Shown: piece by piece, positions 11,139-50,233 of the stretch
Numbering within the stretch: position 1 is the stretch's first letter
Layout: every line of letters starts with the position of its first letter
Assembly: GCA_001972305.1 (NCBI GenBank)
Contig: BDDD01002394.1
Span: 84,644-148,643, forward strand
DNA from: Cephalotus follicularis
Lineage: Eukaryota; Streptophyta; Magnoliopsida; Oxalidales; Cephalotaceae
Length of the DNA: 64,000 nucleotides
Reading direction: 5' to 3'
The notes under the pieces: generated by a model
The model's input: the letters and a program-made list of their open reading frames with translations, nothing else
Database searches by the model: none
What the model was told of the DNA's origin: nothing
Translations under genes and position numbers: made by a program

Positions 11139-11990
11139 TGATATGGGGAAAATTTGAATTAAATAAAAAAAGACACGTGTCATCTTCCAAACACAGCCAG
11201 CTATCCAAGTGGTTCAACAGTTGGTGAACCGTGAGCAGAGGAAGCTAGTAAACCAAGAAAACAGCAACATAAGGAGAAATCCTCCTCGGCATAAGTGCCG
11301 AGGACCCATCCCGTAGTACCAATGCCAAGACCACTCTCCTCGGCGTAAGGGCCGAGGACACCTTCAGAAGCACCAGTGTCGAGGAACTCCTCGGCTACAT
11401 TACCGAAGACAACCCACTTCAAGCGCAAGTCTATGGACGTTGTAGACCTTGAAGCAAGGGACTGATTGCCTCATTAGCATAACTACAGTTCACCTCCTCG
11501 GCAGATCCGTGGCAGAGGATCTACTCCTCATTTACGGAATAAGGCCATGGAGTTAGCCTAATTGCCAGGGATCCATATCTTCTAAATATAGAAGAAAAGA
11601 TAAGGATAACTACCAGCAAGGAAAGTGGAGATATATCAGGTGGAGATAAGGGAAATCTCGAGATCCTCGGAATTTCCTTAGGGGATAGCCATCACCTCCA
11701 TTTTTCACGCTCAGACAGTTACAAACTGATCCTATAAATACCAGAATCAAACACAAATCAAAGGTCAGCCATTTTTTACATTGCAAAGAACCTTATACCC
11801 TCTGCACATTGTCTAACTTGAGCGTCGGAGTGTCCCCGGGAGAACAACCTCCTGGACCTTCTACCAGTTTGTTACTTTGTGCAGGAACCAGAGATCAATG
11901 TCTTCCTCCCAGGCATCCATTGCAAGCGTTTCTCTTAACAAATTAAAGTCCTCCACATAGGATACTATTGAAAGAAGGATTTCTGTATCA
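11139..11990 (+). repeat. 5' LTR of the Tat element
   Basis: 852 bp, TGATA...TATCA ends. A TATA box (CCTATAAATACC) is at 11731-11742. A perfect palindrome GACACGTGTC lies at 11172-11181, a G-box type core. The LTR is rich in CCTCGGC repeats. Confidence 0.92.
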
Positions 11991-11995
11991 ACAGT

Positions 11996-12013
11996 TGGCG
12001 CCGTCTGTGGGAA
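11996..12013 (+). other. Primer binding site of the Tat element
   Basis: TGGCGCCGTCTGTGGGAA lies five bases after the LTR end. TGGCGCC is the usual start of primer sites in Tat and Athila elements. I do not assign the tRNA. Confidence 0.75.
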
Positions 12014-12181
12014 CGCAGCAAAAAGTCATCAACAACCATGCCTCTGAGGAAGAACAACCTGGTTGGAGCCACTGGTAGCCAACAAAAGTAGGTCACAGCT
12101 CCTCCCCCAAAAGCCGTAAGAGCAGCGGCCCAAGAACAAGCTCCCGTTACAGGGGAGCAGCTCAATCAACTCCTCCAAGGG

Positions 12182-14218
12182 ATGGAGCGTATCACAGATC
12201 TGTTGGTCACAACTTTAGCCAACCAGCAGCAGCAAGTCAGGCCCACTCAGCAAGTGGTCCGAGGAGTTTCTGATCCCCATAGACCAGAGATGGAGGAACG
12301 GCACCCACGAGGTGCCAGGCGAAACCCGTCGAGGGGAGATGAACTTCCCCTTAGGCGGTCAGGGGACAACATTCCCCTGGGAAGGAGGCCTGAGATAAAT
12401 GCATCTCAGAGGGCAGAGTCCTCGACTGCTAGGGATCACCCAAACGATCCCAGGAGAGCGCATCCCCAACACCAGGCCATGGATGTGGATCCTCGGCAGG
12501 AAGTCAGGGGAGCAGAGGAGGCACAAGTGCGTTCCAATGCTCCGCGAAGAGCTGGCACAGCGCGTGGAAGCAGGGTAGACCCCCCAGCCTCAGCAGCTGG
12601 AGGATCACGTGTTTCTAGCAGGGCTAGGAACATAGAGGATGTGGAGCAAGCAGTAGACAGAAGGCTTGCAGACTTGGAAAGGAGGTTCCGAGCCCTGAGT
12701 AGGTTTGTGTCAAAGTCAGCAGAGAAGTGCCTCCCTTTCTTCAAAATACTCAGAGATCCCAAGGGATTCTCGTGGTCCGACGACTGTCAAGCAGCCTTCG
12801 ACAAGTTGAAGGAATACCTGGCCTACCCTCCTCTGATCTCGAAACCCAAGGACGGGGAAGACTTGTATTTGTACCTTGCGGCTACCTTGGGCGCAGTGAG
12901 TGCAGTGCTGGTCAGAGAAGAAGAAAAAGTTCAAAAGCCAGTATATTACGTAAGCAAGGCTCTGAACGATGCTGAGGAGAGGTACCCAGAGGTGGAGAAG
13001 TATGCCTATGCTTTGATCATCTCGACCAGGAAATTGAGACCGTATTTTCAAGACCATACAATCAAGGTTCTGACTGACAAACCACTCAAACAAGTCCTTG
13101 CCAAGCCTGACACCTCAGGCAGGTTAATTAAGTGGTCAGTCGAACTAGGCGAGTATGATGTGAAGTTAGAAGCCAGACCAGCAATCAAATCACAGGTACT
13201 GGCCGACTTTGTTGGAGGTAATACACCTAAGGAGTGTATGGAGGAGAACCCTTCTGAGAACGAGAAGGGAATGTGGAAGTTATCAGTGGATGGATCCTCA
13301 TGCCTTACTGGCAGTGGGGCAGGGCTAGTATTGACAAGCCCAGATGGTTGGACGTTAGAGTACGCTCTGAGGTTCAAATTTAAAGCTACAAATAACGAAG
13401 CTGAATGGGAAGCTCTGATAGCTGGATTGACAATTGCAAAGCACCTGGAGGTGCAGAGGATTGAAGCCTCCAGTGATTCTCAGCTATTGGTTGGTTTGGC
13501 AAATGGGGAGTATGAGGCCAGAGAAGACCTTATGGTAAAATACCTATCCCATTTTCAGGGCATGAAGTCAGCCTTCGAAGTGTTAAGGATTGTGAAGGTA
13601 CCCAGAGCAGAAAACGTCCGAGCAGACCAGTTATCAAAGCTAGCAACGGCAGAGGAGTTAGAGAAAAATCAAACTGTGCTAGTAGACTACCTGGATCGTC
13701 CGACCATCTCTGAAGCGGATGTAATGGACATAGATGTGCCGCAGGAGCCAAATTGGATGACTCCCTTTATTAATTGGCTGAGGAACGGGATCCTGCCCGA
13801 GGACCCCGTGGAGGCGAGGAAGCTGGTCTACAGAGCAAACAGATTCCAGTTCCGAGATGGGATCCTCTACAAAAGATCTTTCTCATTCACTTGGCTGAGG
13901 TGTTTGAACCCCTCAGAGGCCGATTATGCTCCAAGGGAAGTTCATGAAGGGATTTGTGGTAACCACACTGAGGGCAGGACACTATCTCACAAGCTGTTGA
14001 GGCAAGACTACTACTGGCCAACTATGCATCAAGATGCTATAGACCTGGTGAGGAAGTGCGACAAGTGTCAGAGAAACACAAACATAAGCAGAAGACCTTC
14101 TCAGCCTCTGACATCTATCACGGCTCCATGGCCCTTTGCACAATGGGGGATGGACTTCGTTGGACCTTTACCTATGGCAACAGGCCAGAAGAAGTTTCTC
14201 ATTGTAGCAGTTGATTAA
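12182..14218 (+). pseudogene. Tat element polyprotein: gag N-terminus, RNase H, aRNase H, integrase
   Basis: A 678-residue open frame. Residues 1-175 are Arg/Pro/Gln-rich gag-like sequence. From about 185 (KCLPFFKILR) it is the RT connection and first RNase H (YLYLAATLGAVSAVLV, VYYVSKALNDAEERYP). From about 365 (LSVDGSSCLTGSGAGLVL, NNEAEWEALIAGL) it is the second, archaeal-type RNase H with its DG...E...D pattern. From about 590 follow the integrase zinc-binding motif (H-H...CDKC) and the start of the catalytic core (WGMDFVGPLP). Protease and RT core are not present. Integrase sequence continues in broken form to about 14630. A nearby ATG at 12037 may mark the original gag start. Confidence 0.85.
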
Positions 14219-14640
14219 TTCACTAAGTGGGTGGAAGCAGAACCTCTGGCTACAATTACCGAGAAGAACACGGAGAGCTTCGTATGGAAATCAATCATCT
14301 GTAGATTTGGAGTTCCGAGGACAATCGTCTCAGACAATGGTAAATAGTTTGATTGTCAAGCCTTCCGCGATTTTTGCAAGGAATGGAGGATAGAACATAG
14401 GCTCGCATCAGTAGCCTACCCTCAAAGTAATGGTCAAGCCGAGGTCGTCAACAGAGAAATCATCGCAGTCTTGAAGAAGCGCTTAGAAGATAGCAAAGGG
14501 AGATGGACAGAGGAGCTACCAAGTGTACTATGGGCATATAGAACCACTCCTCGGACTACAACTGGTGAGTCCCCATACAGCCTTTGTTTTGGAGCAGAAG
14601 CTATGATACCAGTTAGAGATCCAAGGCTTCCTAAGTCTTA
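14219..14640 (+). pseudogene. Tat element integrase core, remaining part (broken)
   Basis: Translated pieces match the integrase core: FGVPRTIVSDNG (second catalytic Asp), YPQSNGQAEVVNREI (the catalytic Glu region), and LPSVLWAYRTTPRTTTGESPY. This is the standard gypsy integrase order. It is a fossil. Confidence 0.8.
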
Positions 14641-15600
14641 CGAAGGCTAACTCTCAAAAGTGAAACCAACACAAGCCGAGGTCTCAAACAGACCAGAGAA
14701 ACAGGCAGTCAAGAGAGCATCCAAGGATGCACCCACTAAAGCCTCCTCCCGAGGAGCATACTAAAGCCTCCTTCCGAGGAGCATACTAAAGCTTACTTCC
14801 GAGGAACCCCCCTACATTCATCAACAAAGACTCCTTCCGAGGAGCACGCCTAAAGACTTCCAATGAAGCACTAAGACTCATAAGGGAGCAAACTCTGGTC
14901 GACAACACCATAGGAACTTGTCCTACCAGACCTAAAGTCGTGACTTGAAAGGCGAACCCATGGGAACTCGCAACGATCAAGCTCGTTGAACTGAGCACTT
15001 TAATACAAGTGTCCCTAAGTGGACTGAAAGCTCAACCGACCTATCCTAAAACCTAATAGGTCAGACGATACTCTCCTCGGCAAACCCATAGGAACTTGTC
15101 CAAGCAGACCAAGAGCTCAATTTATGAGTACAATAAAATTTTTTGAAGACTGAGTTACAGTTACTTAAGCATTTTCAAAGTAAAGGGTCCTACGAGGACT
15201 GCCAAGCTTAAGTGACCTCGTCTATGAAGAATTACTGATTCGGGTTAAGTTAAAATTCCTAAGGGAATTACCAGTACATGCATACACACAAAGCTCAAGC
15301 ACACAACGCAAGGGATCAGAGGAAGGCAAAGTCCAAGAATACAAGAGGTTTGTTATTAATATTTTTGATAAGTTACTTTAAGTTCTTTTGGAGGAGTGTC
15401 TACTTCTACGAGAAGTCAGAGGTCCCAATGAGCAAAATCCCTAAGGGGATTGTAACTGTACACGCCAAGTGCAAACAAATCAAGCCCACAATGCGGAAAG
15501 TAAAGACAAAAAGCAGAGGATGCAAAAAGTTATCTTTATTCATAAGTTAAAGATTACAAGTACAAGAAGAGAAAAATCATTACAAGGCAAAAAAAAAAGA
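14641..15600. other. Non-coding spacer of the Tat element with short CCGAGGAG repeats
   Basis: Between integrase and the antisense gene there is no coding signature on the plus strand. A unit of about 27 bp (ACTAAAGCCTCCTTCCGAGG with AGCAT) is repeated about three times at 14734-14805. Long spacers at this position are usual in Tat elements. Confidence 0.65.
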
Positions 15601-17944
15601 GAAGAAAAAGCTAGTCTACGAAAACTAAGCTAAGGAAGGAGGATCAGGAGAAGTCGCATCTTCAGGAGGAGGAGGAACAAAAGGCCCAGTTTGAGGAGGT
15701 TGAGGAGTCGCAAGGTCCGAGGCAGGATCATCAGAGGCAGGTTGAACTCCCAGTTCCTCTTCTTCAATTCCTTGGACAACACCTCCTTCCAAGGCCTCCT
15801 CGGCCCTTACTTACTCGGCCTCATACCCATCAGGGTAGTAATCAAAAGCCTTGGCAGCTGAGCAGAAGGCAACCTCGTCCAAAGGAACCTCTGGATGCAA
15901 AGTCTTCACCCAATTTTTGCAAGTGTAGAATCCCCGACGGTAGTACTCGGCAGATTCATTGAAGACCTCATCTCCAAAGGCCTCAGAAGCTTTGAAGTCC
16001 TCAACGGAGGCTTCCATCAAGCTGTGGAACTCGTCAGAGGACCGGAACTCTGCCAGGGCATCCTCCACTGCCTTGGTACGCATCTCCTCTTGCTTCTTGA
16101 CAGTCTCCTCATGCTTTTCTGCAGAGTTTGGAACAGGTAGCGAGCCTTGGAGAGGTCCTTTTGTAATTGGTCCTTATCCAGGACAGCTCTGTTCCTTTCT
16201 TCCACAGTAGATTCTTGAGCCTTGAGGACTTCCTCAAGTTGAGCTTTGGCCACCCGAGAAGTCTCCTTCTCCACCATCAGCTCCTCCCTTATCTTGTCAC
16301 ACCTCTCCAAAATGATCGAGAAGTTCTCGACCAAGAGGTGGTGGTTATTTAAAGCCTGCAAAGAAGACTGGAATGAGAACAGAAAACACAATAGTACAAT
16401 GCACACAGTCAGAGGATCTCCCTTTACCTCAAATTGGCTTCGCAGTGAATTATGGAATAAGTCCTTGTTGGACCAATCCTTCCTCTCCTTCAGCTCGTCT
16501 GGGAAGAGAAAGAGAGAACTGAGGGCAAAAGGCACCCCTTGTGTGTCAAGACTGGAGGAGCCTTTCCCAACGCCCTCCAGCTCCTCGATCATCTTCTCCA
16601 CGTCCCGAGGAGGAGGCAGGATGATGGGGACGTTTGAGGTCCGTCCGAGGACAGAATCCAGCTCCTCCTCGGACGCGAACTTTCCCTTTTTGCTTGGAGG
16701 ACGAGGAGGACCGCCAGAGGTACGCCCACTGGCAGGACGCTTGGAGCCTTTATCCTTGGCTACAGCTGCAGCCTTCTTCATTTGTTTGGCCCCCTCGGCG
16801 GCGGACCTAGCTCTCTGTTTAGCCCCATCAGCAGCAGCTTTCTCTTTCTGTTTGGCTGCCTCCTCGGCAGCCTTCTGCTTGTCTGCCGCTGCAGAGGAAG
16901 GCTTGCTAATCTTAGTGGCACTGAAGAGAGCGTCGAATCCTCGGCGAGAAGACATTGCTGCATAAACAGAGGTTAAGAAAGTTAGTAAAATTGAATCACA
17001 AGGCAAAAGAAGTATGAAGACAAGAAAGACGGAGGAGACGAAAGCTTTATACAGTTTTCTCCCATCTCTTGGGGCATGGATTGGTCTGGGGATCCCTCAC
17101 CCCCTGAGGCTTCCTCGACCTCGGCCGAGTGTGATCCTTGGCTGGGAACTACACTTAGCCCAACTCGGAGCAGACGCTCCTCGACCACGACAGAGTTCAC
17201 CTCCTAGGGCTCCAGGTGTATAAGTTTGTCAAAGTCTAGGTTCTCGGCCGTTGTCAATAGGAGCCTCCTATTGAGACGTGTAGTTTCCAGGGAGTCACAC
17301 CAGACAGGGGGAGTGAACCCCTCAAAATTCTTGATGAGGAAGTACCTCTTCCTCCAATTCTATATGGACTGGGTAGGTTTGATAAGAAGCTTTTTTATGC
17401 CAGGACGTGACTTAAAGAAATAGCCATGTTTCCCTGGCGAGGACGAGATGACATGGAAATGTTTGAACAATTCCACTGTGGCGGTCACCTCGAACTCCAT
17501 ACACCTAACTAGGAAACCTATAATGAAGCTCCAGGATTGGGGTTGGAGAAGAGAATGATGGAGATTGAACGCCTCCAAGACCGAGAGGGCGAAAGAAGGC
17601 ACAGGGACCCTCAGACCATGGGAGAGGGCACCCTCGAATACAGCAAAGAGACCTTCTCTACTCTCCGTGACCATCTGAGGATCTGAGGGGAGACAAAATC
17701 TCAACCCAGAAGGGAAATTGTACTTGGTAGAGAGCTCAAGCACCTCATTGCGAGAAAGAGTGCTGACACCAAAGCAATCAGGGGCAAAGATGTCAGCCTT
17801 AGTGACAGGAACGGTAGGTTCACCCACTACAGCCCACAGGCTACCCTCAGAAGAAAGGGGACTCTCGGCAGGGGGAACCACCATGGCCAAGGGTTCAACC
17901 TCTAAGGGAGGAGAAACCCTAACAGTTCGTTTGGTTCTGGCCAT
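15600..17944 (-). pseudogene. Antisense gene (aORF) of the Tat element, apparently spliced
   Basis: The minus strand holds a gene opposite to the retroelement. The first coding block (17944 to 17053) starts MARTKRTVRVSPP and contains a region like Pfam 'putative gypsy type transposon' (Transposase_28), for example YNFPSGLRFCLPS and WSFIIGFLVRCMEF. A second block (16957-16428) is an Ala/Lys-rich coiled-coil-like stretch with KKGKFASEE. A third (16355 to about 15620) is acidic. Likely introns with GT-AG ends lie at 17052-16958 and 16427-16356. Extra antisense genes at this position are known in Tat-lineage elements; their function is unknown. The copy looks broken in a few places. Confidence 0.7.
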
Positions 17945-18157
17945 CTAGGTCAATTCAAAAGACGAGAAAAGAAGCAAGAAGGAAAGACACAGGATTCAAT
18001 TTAGAACAGAAAAAGGACTATCAACTTACCCAGAAGCTCGAATGAAAGATGGTTGGAAGATGAAGATTCGAGATTGAAGCACTGGAGATCTCAAAAACTC
18101 TCAAAGGTTTTGGCAAGAAATTAGGAGGCGTAAAAGGTTTGCTCAACTAATTAGGGT

Positions 18158-18168
18158 TCTATTTATAG
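18158..18168 (-). promoter_or_regulatory. TATA box for the antisense gene
   Basis: The minus strand reads CTATAAATAGA, about 215 bp upstream of the antisense start codon at 17944. It is close to the plant consensus and lies in internal DNA rather than in the LTR, so the antisense gene probably has its own promoter. Confidence 0.65.
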
Positions 18169-18547
18169 GCCAGAGCTTGGATCCTGGCCCTCCATCTACC
18201 ATAGATCTAACGGTTGAGAAGCCAACCGACATACTAAGCGCGGGAAACGAAGAGGCAGAAGCGGGAAACGCTCTGCTTGTGCCAAGTGTGAGGTGTGCTT
18301 AATACGCTACTTAATTGCAATGATTTGGGCTCATGGCACGAGATTTATTAGATGGGACAGATACAGCCAAGGAGACAGACTTCGATCCTCTGCCAAGGCA
18401 CATTCAATTTTGTGCAAAGGATAGACCAAAGCAACACCTTTGTTCTCGGCTCTCTCACAAACAGGAAAATTAGCAGCAAACTTTGCAGAGGAGTTTTGCC
18501 TGAGCCACGGCTCTCAACTCTGCTTCTCCTCCTCTGACCACGGTCAG

Positions 18548-18570
18548 AGAAGAAGGACCAGAGGGGCATA
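18548..18570 (+). other. Polypurine tract of the Tat element
   Basis: A purine-rich run (AGAAGAAGGACCAGAGGGGC) ends directly before the 3' LTR start at 18571, the position of the plus-strand primer. Confidence 0.7.
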
Positions 18571-19422
18571 TGATATGGGGAAAAATTAAGTTAAATAAAA
18601 AACGACACGTGTCATCTTCCAAACACAGACAGCTATCCAAGTGGTTCAACAGTTGGTGAACAGTGAGCAGAGGAAGCTAGTAAACCAAGAAAACAGTAAC
18701 ATAAGGAGAATTCCTCCTCGGCATAAGTGCCAAGGACCCATCCCGTAGTTCCAATGCCAAGACCACTCTCCTCGGCGTAAGGGCCGAGGACACCTTCTGA
18801 AACACCAGTGTCGAGGACCTCCTCAGCTACATAACAGAAGACCACCAACTTCAAGCGCAAGTCTATGGACGTTGTAGACCTTGAAGCAAAGGAATGATTG
18901 CCTCATTAGCATCACTACAATTCGCCTCATCGGCAAATCCGTGGCAGAGGATCTCCTCCTCATTTACGGAATGAGGCCATGGAGTTAGCCTAATTGTCAG
19001 GGATCCATATCTTCTAAATATAGAAGATAAGATAAGGATAACTACCAGCAAAGAAAGTGGAGATAAATCAGGTGGAGATAAGGGAAATCCCGAGATCCTC
19101 GGAATTTCCTTAAAGGATAGCCATCAACTCCGTTTTTCACGCTCAGACAGTTACAAACAGATCCTATAAATACCAGAATCAAACACAAATCAAAGGTCAA
19201 CCATTTTTTACATTGCAAAGAACCTTATACCCTCTGCACATTGTCTAACTTGAGCGTCGGAGTGTCCCAGGGAGAACAACCTCCTGGACCTTCTACCAGT
19301 TTGTTACTTTGTGCAAGAACCAGAGATCAACGTCTTCCTCCCAGGCATTCATTGCGAACGTTTCTCTTAACAAATTAAAGTCATCCACGTAGGATACTGT
19401 TGAGAGAATGATTTATGTATCA
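18571..19422 (+). repeat. 3' LTR of the Tat element
   Basis: Same length (852 bp) and ends as the 5' LTR. It carries the GACACGTGTC palindrome at 18604-18613 and the CCTATAAATACC TATA box. Confidence 0.92.
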
Positions 19423-20696
19423 AAAATACTTAACCAATAATATATAGTTATATAAACATAATAAATAAAATATCTATAAAATAAAAGATAAAATAACTAT
19501 CTAATATTTATATAATTATACACTATTAATTAAATGCACCACATGACTTATATACTGAATACGCAAGAATTTTTTCTTTCACAACCAAATCAGCCTATAA
19601 AAACATTTGATCCATTTTTAATGACATTTAACTTTTGAAAAATCTCTTAAAATCGAATCCTAGCATAAAGAAGTTTGATTCAAATCATTGAATTCAAATT
19701 GTTTAGATTAGATTTTTCGAGATATCAATTTTTTGGCCGGTAATGCTGATGAGAAGATTTAACGGAAACAAAAAAGGAAAGATAAAAAGCAAAAAGTTTT
19801 TTCTTTTTCAAATGCAATTAGAGATTTAAATTTCAGACCACGTAAACCCCTAATTTTAAGAGGCCCTTCAATTCTATATTGTATTGTTTGGCTAAAAGTA
19901 AAAGTATGATTTAATATCACCCTAAACCCGACAATGAACCTCCTTGCGAGTTCATGGTACTGGTTGCATGTACATGGTACTGGTTGCATGTACACACTGG
20001 GGGTTTCGAACAACGACAATCCAACTGCTCTACCATTGCTATTAGCTTATGCAGCAAGAGGAAAGGGGAATAATTATTTCATGAGGTGACAAAGTTGTGT
20101 TTATCGTTGTATGACACAGGGAAAGTAACAGTTATAGTTTTAAGGGGTAAGGGATATGTCAACGACTTTTCTGACGGTAGGTTTACTTGTAACTCAATCT
20201 GAACCAAACTGACATACTGGTAGAACTGACATCATATTACAGATCAAATAAGCAAAATTACTCGTCATATCATATCATATCATACTAGTATTGAGTGAAC
20301 GGAAACATTTGTTCCACATCTTGTAAGGCCCCGGTGGAAGCACAGAATGGGAAGGTTGATATTCATTTTAGAGCATAAAAGGATAAGCCAGTTCACAATT
20401 AATATTGATCAGAGGGGCTTGCATGTTGATATACATTGGAAGAAATCACTAATTGCAGGCTGAAGGTAACCGCAATAGTAAACTTCATTACAGTTAGACG
20501 ACACTGGAAAAAGTGATTGCAATTCAGTACCGTCCACAGGTTATATATGCCACAGGCAACAGTTTTAAGCTATTATCAACAAATTAACTTCAAGGTATCA
20601 AATGCACCTGCTAAAAGATAAAAGAAAGTTAAGAAAATCGATCACTTGCTACCACTTCGATAGTAAAGAGAAAGGAGGTAGATTTGATCCAGACCA
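19423..20696. other. Flanking DNA downstream of the ARFB1 gene
   Basis: AT-rich sequence without a coding signature. It includes a 20-bp direct repeat CATGGTACTGGTTGCATGTA twice at about 19952-19991. On the minus strand about 20045-19990 resembles tRNA-type box A (TAGCAATGGTAGAGCAGTTGG) and box B (GTTCGAAACC), which could be a SINE head. The last few hundred bases before 20697 probably include the ARFB1 3' UTR. Confidence 0.5.
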
Positions 20697-49558
<28,862 letters not shown>

Positions 49559-50019
49559 TCTTCTTTGTTTTTAATTTTAATTAGTGTGTTCACCCTAGAA
49601 GTTGTATCTGATATTTATATGATTTAGATGTGATGTAATAAAAAGTTGAAACTTGAGCGGAAGAAAGGAAGAGAATGCGAGGAAGCGTCAAAAAAACAAA
49701 AGAGGTACCCTTTGCTTCTTTTACTTACTTTCCAACAATATTTCCACCCGTCCTTAAAGCCGGAGTTTCCACATCTATACATTTTTTATACCTTTCTGTT
49801 CTTTTTTAATCACAGTTATATATAGTAAATAGTAATTATTATTATCTACATTAATAATACCTCAAGAGGCCTTTTCAAGATTTCCAAATCTACCCAACAA
49901 AAATTTGATGTAATTGAGTAAATACAAGATAATTAAGTACTTCGACATCACTTCTTCCACTTAATCACTGGTCCACTTTTAATAAACTACTACTCTCAAT
50001 AATTATTATCACTTTTAAT
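49559..50019. other. ARFB1 upstream region
   Basis: Sequence before the start codon in gene orientation. A TATA-like ATATAAAT (minus strand, 49620-49613) lies about 55 bp from the ATG. A CT-rich stretch (TTCCTCGCATTCTCTTCC) is at about 49690-49660. No other gene is seen. The transcription start cannot be fixed. Confidence 0.4.
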
Positions 50020-50233
50020 ATGAAAAAAAATCGCTTCAATAAAAGAGTGACACGTGTCCAGTGCTAGCAGCGCCACGTGTCTTCTATCAGGTGTCCTCTA
50101 CTTAGACTACCAAGTACCAAGGATTTACAAGCCAAAGTGAAAAACAGTCAGAGGAAGTAAATTAGTCCTGACTGAGAACTTTGGGGGAGTCCTCGGCAAT
50201 TCATCAGAGGATCCTCGTTTATAATCCATGAGG
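50020..50233 (+). repeat. Piece of a Tat-type LTR interrupted by element B
   Basis: The start (AATATGAAAAAAAATCGC, then GACACGTGTCC) resembles the LTR start at 11139/18571, and CCTCGGC motifs follow. The sequence continues at 59654-59884 after element B and is cut again by element C at 59885. Confidence 0.5.

Larger units (their letters stand above)
11139..19422 (+). mobile_element. Ty3/gypsy retrotransposon, Tat lineage, with both LTRs
   Basis: The unit is 8284 bp with two LTRs of 852 bp each (11139-11990 and 18571-19422) that begin TGATATGGGG and end TATCA. Inside are a primer site, a gag start, RNase H, a second (archaeal-type) RNase H, integrase, and an antisense gene before the 3' LTR. 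The dual RNase H and the extra gene between integrase and the 3' LTR mark the Tat lineage. No protease or RT core was seen, so it is a shortened fossil with a few other breaks. A likely 5-bp target copy ATACT occurs at 11134-11138 and 19426-19430 (three extra A bases on the right). LTR difference of roughly 3-4% by eye suggests an insertion age of about 1-2 million years. Confidence 0.9.

Noticed and set aside
16167-16976. Long plus-strand frames opposite the Tat antisense gene
   Set aside because: Ser/Leu-rich shadows of the Ala/Lys-rich minus-strand coding sequence; no domain seen.
19990-20045. Possible tRNA gene on the minus strand
   Set aside because: Box A-like and box B-like phrases are present but no acceptor stem or cloverleaf closes; at most a SINE head.
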